Positions 5,229 through 8,244 of a DNA stretch of 8,244 bases are shown here, piece after piece. A program made the position numbers and the translations under genes. The stretch comes from Phormidesmis priestleyi. Its GTDB lineage: Bacteria; Cyanobacteriota; Cyanobacteriia; Phormidesmidales; Phormidesmidaceae. The notes under the pieces are model-generated. The model was given only the letters and a program-made list of their open reading frames with translations, did not search any database and was not told the origin of the DNA. Every line of letters starts with the position of its first letter. Positions within the stretch are counted from its first letter, which is position 1. The DNA is taken from positions 21,988 to 30,231 of the forward strand of contig QBMP01000050.1 in assembly GCA_003242115.1 (NCBI GenBank), read 5' to 3'.

Positions 5229-6524
5229 ATGGATCCCAAAATAATTGTCTATATTACCTTCGGCTTGGCACTCCTTGGCCTTAGCTGGCTACCCAATCTA
5301 AAAGGTGCAAAATACATCAACATTCCCCTACTGTATTTTTTGCTGGCGGCTTTTCTTTCTAGTCAATCGCTTGGGTTGCCGGTGATCGATCCGGTTAACA
5401 ATAAGCTGCATACGGTTGTCACTGAATATTTAACTGAGCTGATTGTGATTATCTCCCTCGCGGGGGCTGGGCTGGCGATTGATCGGGCCTTTCGGTTTCG
5501 CACTTGGGAGATTGCCTGGCGACTGATCTGCATTGCCATGCCGCTGTCCATTGCTGGGGCTGCCCTGTTAGGCCACTGGCTCTTCGGCTTGCCGATTGCC
5601 GATGCGGTTTTGCTCGGCGCTTGTTTGGCCCCGACTGATCCGGTAATGGCCCACAGCGTTCAAGTGGGGCCACCCAACCAAGGCGGAGAAGACCCGGCGC
5701 GCTTTGGCCTAACGACCGAGGCAGGGCTCAACGATGGACTGGCCTTTCCTTTTGTCTATTTAGCACTGGGGTTTGCCAGTCACAACGGGGAGGTGGGCAC
5801 TTGGCTAGCTGGCTGGGTCGCTTACGATTTTATTTTTCGAGTTGCGATGGGTGCGGCTGTAGGCGTGGCTGTGGGCTGGCTGTTAGGCCACTATGCCTTT
5901 CGCATTTCTGATGAGTCTGTCAGCGAAGAAACCCAAGAGGGTCTGTTTGTGGCAGCGGCCATATTTTTGGCCTATGGACTGGCTGAAGCGTTTCATGGCT
6001 ACGGCTTTTTGGCGGTGTTTGCAGCAGCGGTTTCAGCTCGACAAAACTTTTCTAAATCGAATGAGTACCACCGCAAGCCCTATCAGTTTGCGACCCAGCT
6101 AGAGCGAATTTTGGCCGGATTGCTACTGCTAGCGCTGGGTGATTTTGTCGTGACTTCCGATCTTAATCTGTTGACTTGGCGCAATTTTCTGTTTGCCGCG
6201 CTGTTTATGCTGGGCGGTCGGACACTGTCGGGGGTGATTGCTTTGGTGGGTGTGCAGCTGCCTAGGTTAGAGCGGTGGGCCATTGCCTTTTTGGGCATTC
6301 GTGGTTTTGGCTCGTTTTACTATTTGGCCTACGCGCAAAACAACGGCACGTTTGAGAACATTGAACTGCTCTGGAGCATTGTGACGCTGACGGTGATTGT
6401 ATCGCTGCTGATCCATGGCAACACGGCAACCATCGCGATGGAGGGGATCGATAGTAATCGGCATAAACGTCGTCAGCGCCGTCAGCAGGCGCGTGCAGCT
6501 GCTTTGGAAAAATCTTCTGGCTAA
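5229..6524 (+). CDS. NhaP-type (CPA1) cation:proton antiporter
   Basis: The 431-residue protein is strongly hydrophobic, with about a dozen membrane helices. It carries the CPA1 exchanger hallmarks: ACLAPTDPVMAHSV (131-144) with the T-D-P of the unwound helix, and TTEAGLNDGLAFPF (162-175) with the E...ND ion-binding element (Asn168-Asp169). A later FLGIRGFGSFYYLAYA segment also fits prokaryotic NhaP-like members. Such proteins exchange Na+ (or K+) for H+ across the plasma or thylakoid membrane and serve pH and salt balance. The C-terminus (about 410-431) is very basic, RHKRRQRRQQAR, and probably cytoplasmic; there is no large regulatory tail. The gene appears intact. Ion specificity cannot be read from the sequence. 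It converges with the minus-strand LRAT-like gene, 47 bases apart. Confidence 0.92.
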   Translation: MDPKIIVYITFGLALLGLSWLPNLKGAKYINIPLLYFLLAAFLSSQSLGLPVIDPVNNKLHTVVTEYLTELIVIISLAGAGLAIDRAFRFRTWEIAWRLICIAMPLSIAGAALLGHWLFGLPIADAVLLGACLAPTDPVMAHSVQVGPPNQGGEDPARFGLTTEAGLNDGLAFPFVYLALGFASHNGEVGTWLAGWVAYDFIFRVAMGAAVGVAVGWLLGHYAFRISDESVSEETQEGLFVAAAIFLAYGLAEAFHGYGFLAVFAAAVSARQNFSKSNEYHRKPYQFATQLERILAGLLLLALGDFVVTSDLNLLTWRNFLFAALFMLGGRTLSGVIALVGVQLPRLERWAIAFLGIRGFGSFYYLAYAQNNGTFENIELLWSIVTLTVIVSLLIHGNTATIAMEGIDSNRHKRRQRRQQARAAALEKSSG

Positions 6525-6571
6525 GGTTTTTTAGGGGCAGCCTTTTGATGGACAGGCTAGACAAAGACTCG

Positions 6572-7270
6572 CTAAAGCAACTGGCTGTGGACGAAGGTTT
6601 TGTTTTGTTCTAACGTGAGCTGCAATTCAGAGAGCTGGCTGAGTTGGGCTTTGATGGTTTCTGCTATTTTTTGGGCGGCTACTTTGCGGTAGAGGGCAGC
6701 GCGGGCTAAGTCTTCGCGGTTTTTGGTGAGGGCGCGCTGGGCGACGCGATGCCAGGTCAGGGTGTCGTTGGTCGCTTGCTCGTAGGTGGGCAAAAGGGTG
6801 GTGGTGGCGATCGCGACATTGCCCAACGCTTCTTGAAACAGCAGCAGGGTTTTTTCGGGTGATTCTCTATTGCCCGCAGTTTGCGCCGCTCTTTGGGCTA
6901 ACTCACTGACTTCAGGCAGCTTAATTTGGCTGAAGCGCAGGCCAAATTCATTGATTTGCTTGCATTCGCTGCGACCCGTTTTGCACCAGTTAGCAAAGTG
7001 CTCACAGTTGTTAAAAAACAAATCGTACTCACGTTCGCCCAATCGGCTAGTTGCCCTAGCAACCACGTCGTCAGCGATAAAAGCCGTCGGCTGCGGCTTG
7101 GTATAAATCGCATTGCCTCGCGCAAATGTGTCGCGAGAAGTTTGCGCAATCCTAGCTTCCCCTACCTTACTGTAGTGAATGATCGTCCCGTCGCCGCAGT
7201 CTATGCCGTGATGTTCATAGGGAGTACCGATGATTTCACGAAAGGTATACACCTGATCGCCTCTGGCCAT
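6572..7270 (-). CDS. LRAT-like acyltransferase domain fused to a PspA/IM30-like helical hairpin
   Basis: The N-terminal half (about 1-100) is an LRAT / NlpC-P60-type thiol domain. It has HHGIDCGDGTIIHYS, with His21 and His32 as the likely catalytic and support histidines, and NNCEHFANWCKTG, with Cys89 as nucleophile in the N-C-E-H-F signature. Known LRAT-family enzymes move acyl chains from phospholipids through an acyl-cysteine. Residues about 137-226 are helical and resemble the PspA/Vipp1 coiled-coil hairpin: S-P-E-K at the start, then W-x2-V-A-x2-ALTKNREDLARAALYRK, compare Vipp1 W-x2-RAKLALTNGEENLAREALARK. The stretch from PEK to the Trp is about 11 residues shorter than in Vipp1, and the protein ends after the hairpin, so the membrane-inserting first helix and the later helices are absent. 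There is no signal peptide or membrane span. The substrate is unknown; a lipid or membrane role is inferred. The FHA genes lie upstream on the same strand, 71 bases away. Confidence 0.82.
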   Translation of the reverse strand: MARGDQVYTFREIIGTPYEHHGIDCGDGTIIHYSKVGEARIAQTSRDTFARGNAIYTKPQPTAFIADDVVARATSRLGEREYDLFFNNCEHFANWCKTGRSECKQINEFGLRFSQIKLPEVSELAQRAAQTAGNRESPEKTLLLFQEALGNVAIATTTLLPTYEQATNDTLTWHRVAQRALTKNREDLARAALYRKVAAQKIAETIKAQLSQLSELQLTLEQNKTFVHSQLL

Positions 7271-7341
7271 GACTTTTTATGGATCTCTGGTCTGTAGGAT
7301 CAAAATTTAGCACGGCGATTGTCGTCACAGATAGAGGGCGC

Positions 7342-7719
7342 TTATTTAGCTATTTGCTGTTTAGCGATTAGGGCGTGAATAGGCGACATGCCTTTGGTCT
7401 GACGGGTGAGGTTGATTTGAATATTAGGCCCAGAGCGGGCAAGGCGAATTACAAGGCCGTCTTGGACAGGTCTTTGCTCAATTCTTTGACCGGCTAGGTA
7501 AGTGCCGTTAGATCCAGTATTGTAAATCTCCCAGCCGTCTTCGGTCTGTCGTAGCTCCACATGGTGACGCGAAACTACGGCGCTGTAAAGAATCACGTCA
7601 TTATTGACCGAGCGGCCAATGCGCACGATCGGCTCTTCTTCAAACGTCCAGCTTTGAACCGGCGTTTTATCAATCGGATGCAGCAGAGACAGCGTGATGA
7701 TGTTATTTAAGGCGGACAC
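7342..7719 (-). CDS. single FHA-domain protein
   Basis: FHA domains bind phosphothreonine peptides and couple to Ser/Thr kinases. The 125-residue protein is nearly all FHA: IVRIGRSVNND (31-41) holds the conserved G-R and S, VVSRHHVEL (48-56) the S-R-x-H, and YNTGSNGTYLAG (66-77) the N-G-T. All residues usual for phosphopeptide contact are present. A short tail of about 20 residues (TKGMSPIHALIAKQQIAK) has no recognised feature. The start is a GTG at 7719; no ATG lies upstream in frame and no strong ribosome binding site is visible. It is 142 bases from the FHA gene upstream and 71 bases from the LRAT-PspA gene downstream, all on the minus strand, so the three may be expressed together. Its partners cannot be identified from the window. 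Confidence 0.9.
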   Translation of the reverse strand: MSALNNIITLSLLHPIDKTPVQSWTFEEEPIVRIGRSVNNDVILYSAVVSRHHVELRQTEDGWEIYNTGSNGTYLAGQRIEQRPVQDGLVIRLARSGPNIQINLTRQTKGMSPIHALIAKQQIAK

Positions 7720-7861
7720 GACACAGCACCAGAAGAGTTAAGGACACGTATTTTGAGCAAATGCTTTTGGCAATCGCTAAAAAAAGAATGCCCGCGATCG
7801 CTGCTTTGATAAAACAGGTTTCTAAAACAAATTCAGGTGAGGCGTCCGGGTAAAAGACTGC
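7720..7861 (-). other. 142-base spacer between the two FHA genes
   Basis: It contains a HIP1 octamer (7794-7801) and, 15 bases away, the near copy GCAATCGC (7770-7777), with a run of seven A (T on the coding strand) in between at 7779-7785. The two could pair imperfectly, but the T-run would lie in the loop, so this is not a typical terminator. No clear promoter for the GTG-started FHA gene was found. Confidence 0.4.
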
Positions 7862-8244
7862 CTAAGCGGTCTCGAAAATGAAGCTGACTTTATCGCCTTT
7901 GCCCAGCGCAATGCGATCGCCTGGGCGCAACCGATGGCGATTGCCCGTCGGTAGGGGTAGCCCGTTGATATAAGTGCCGTTAGCGCTGCCGACATCTTCG
8001 AGATAGTAGGCATGGACTCTCGAAACCACTTCTGAATCCGGAAATCCAGAAACATCAATGTCCGGTGGCGTTTGATCATTCGGCTTGCCAATTCGGATCA
8101 CAGATAGCTGTCTGGGAATTTCGATCAGCGTGTCGGTTTGGGCTTGTCTGAGACGGGCGCTGAGGGTTTGAATCTGGGTGGCATTGGCTGGCGAAGCAGG
8201 AGTGGACATCGCGGGTGGGAGCGGTTCGGTGGTTTCTCCGGTAG
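7862..8244 (-). CDS. FHA-domain protein, C-terminal part, with an apparent deletion inside the FHA domain
   Basis: An ATG at 8209 would give 115 residues, but the same frame stays open to the right edge (TGETTEPLPPA before that Met), so the true start is probably outside. Cyanobacterial relatives I recall have a zinc-ribbon N-terminus and a linker, then this FHA domain. Visible are LSVIRIGKPNDQTPPDIDVSGFPDS, VVSRVHA, VGSANGTYING and a closing RLRPGDRIALGKGDKVSF. Between SRVHA and YYLEDVG there are no residues, where FHA domains normally have a strand and turn of about 8-10 residues (for example ARIE-x-GGR before W/Y-x-I-x-D). The gap is in frame, so the protein is not truncated, but one beta strand of the sandwich seems shortened. 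It lies upstream of the second FHA gene and the LRAT-PspA gene on the same strand. Confidence 0.82.
   Translation of the reverse strand, partial: TGETTEPLPPAMSTPASPANATQIQTLSARLRQAQTDTLIEIPRQLSVIRIGKPNDQTPPDIDVSGFPDSEVVSRVHAYYLEDVGSANGTYINGLPLPTGNRHRLRPGDRIALGKGDKVSFIFETA

Larger units (their letters stand above)
372..7920. repeat. HIP1 octamers GCGATCGC, eight copies across the window
   Basis: Copies lie at 372-379, 1278-1285, 2392-2399, 4502-4509, 4846-4853, 6807-6814, 7794-7801 and 7913-7920. Seven are inside genes and one (7794) is between genes. This highly iterated palindrome is a known mark of many cyanobacterial genomes. The entry spans the first to the last copy; it is not one continuous repeat. 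Confidence 0.9.

Noticed and set aside
6519..6545. GGCT...AGCC followed by TTTT at the convergent antiporter/LRAT junction, as a bidirectional terminator
   Set aside because: The stem is only four pairs with a 16-base loop, and the run of U is short. It is not enough to call a terminator.
7770..7801. GCAATCGC / GCGATCGC pair with a run of seven A between, as a terminator for the right-edge FHA gene
   Set aside because: The T-run falls in the loop rather than after the stem, and one arm is simply a HIP1 octamer, which is common in this genome.

Overview
The window reads as cyanobacterial chromosome. Eight copies of the octamer GCGATCGC (HIP1) lie in about 8.2 kb, where chance would give far fewer than one. 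The gene set fits too: a plastoquinone-type UbiD decarboxylase, the cyanobacterial CobA-like protein with a broken P-loop next to dcd, and FHA proteins of a cyanobacterial type. A filamentous Leptolyngbya-like lineage is a guess from protein resemblance only.

Layout: (1) 1-679, minus strand: a degenerate P-loop protein related to cobalamin adenosyltransferase, followed by the first 24 codons of dcd (dCTP deaminase), which runs off the left edge. (2) 680-948: a divergent control region. (3) 949-3270, plus strand: rph (RNase PH), then ubiD. (4) 3271-3592: a gap of about 320 bases with short repeats. (5) 3593-4914, plus strand: a ferric-reductase-like flavohaem oxidoreductase, frameshifted near its second membrane helix. 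(6) 4915-5228: short direct repeats and a 52-residue membrane protein. (7) 5229-6524, plus strand: an NhaP/CPA1-type cation/proton antiporter. (8) 6572-8244, minus strand, converging on the antiporter: an FHA protein (partial, entering from the right edge), a second FHA protein, and a protein that joins an LRAT-like acyltransferase domain to a PspA/IM30-like helical hairpin.

By function the window mixes housekeeping genes (nucleotide metabolism, tRNA 3'-end processing, quinone synthesis), membrane redox and ion transport, and a possible phosphothreonine-signalling and membrane-lipid cluster at the right end.

The most notable structural theme is repeated small-scale rearrangement. There are tandem duplications of 11 to 17 bases at gene ends. 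Two of these copy a stop codon and one copies a start codon. There are also apparent small deletions, judged against remembered family consensus, inside the oxidoreductase (loss of one haem-ligand histidine plus a frameshift) and inside the right-edge FHA domain. The most interesting protein architecture is the LRAT-PspA fusion beside two FHA genes. I see no RNA genes, CRISPR arrays, insertion sequences or prophage genes.
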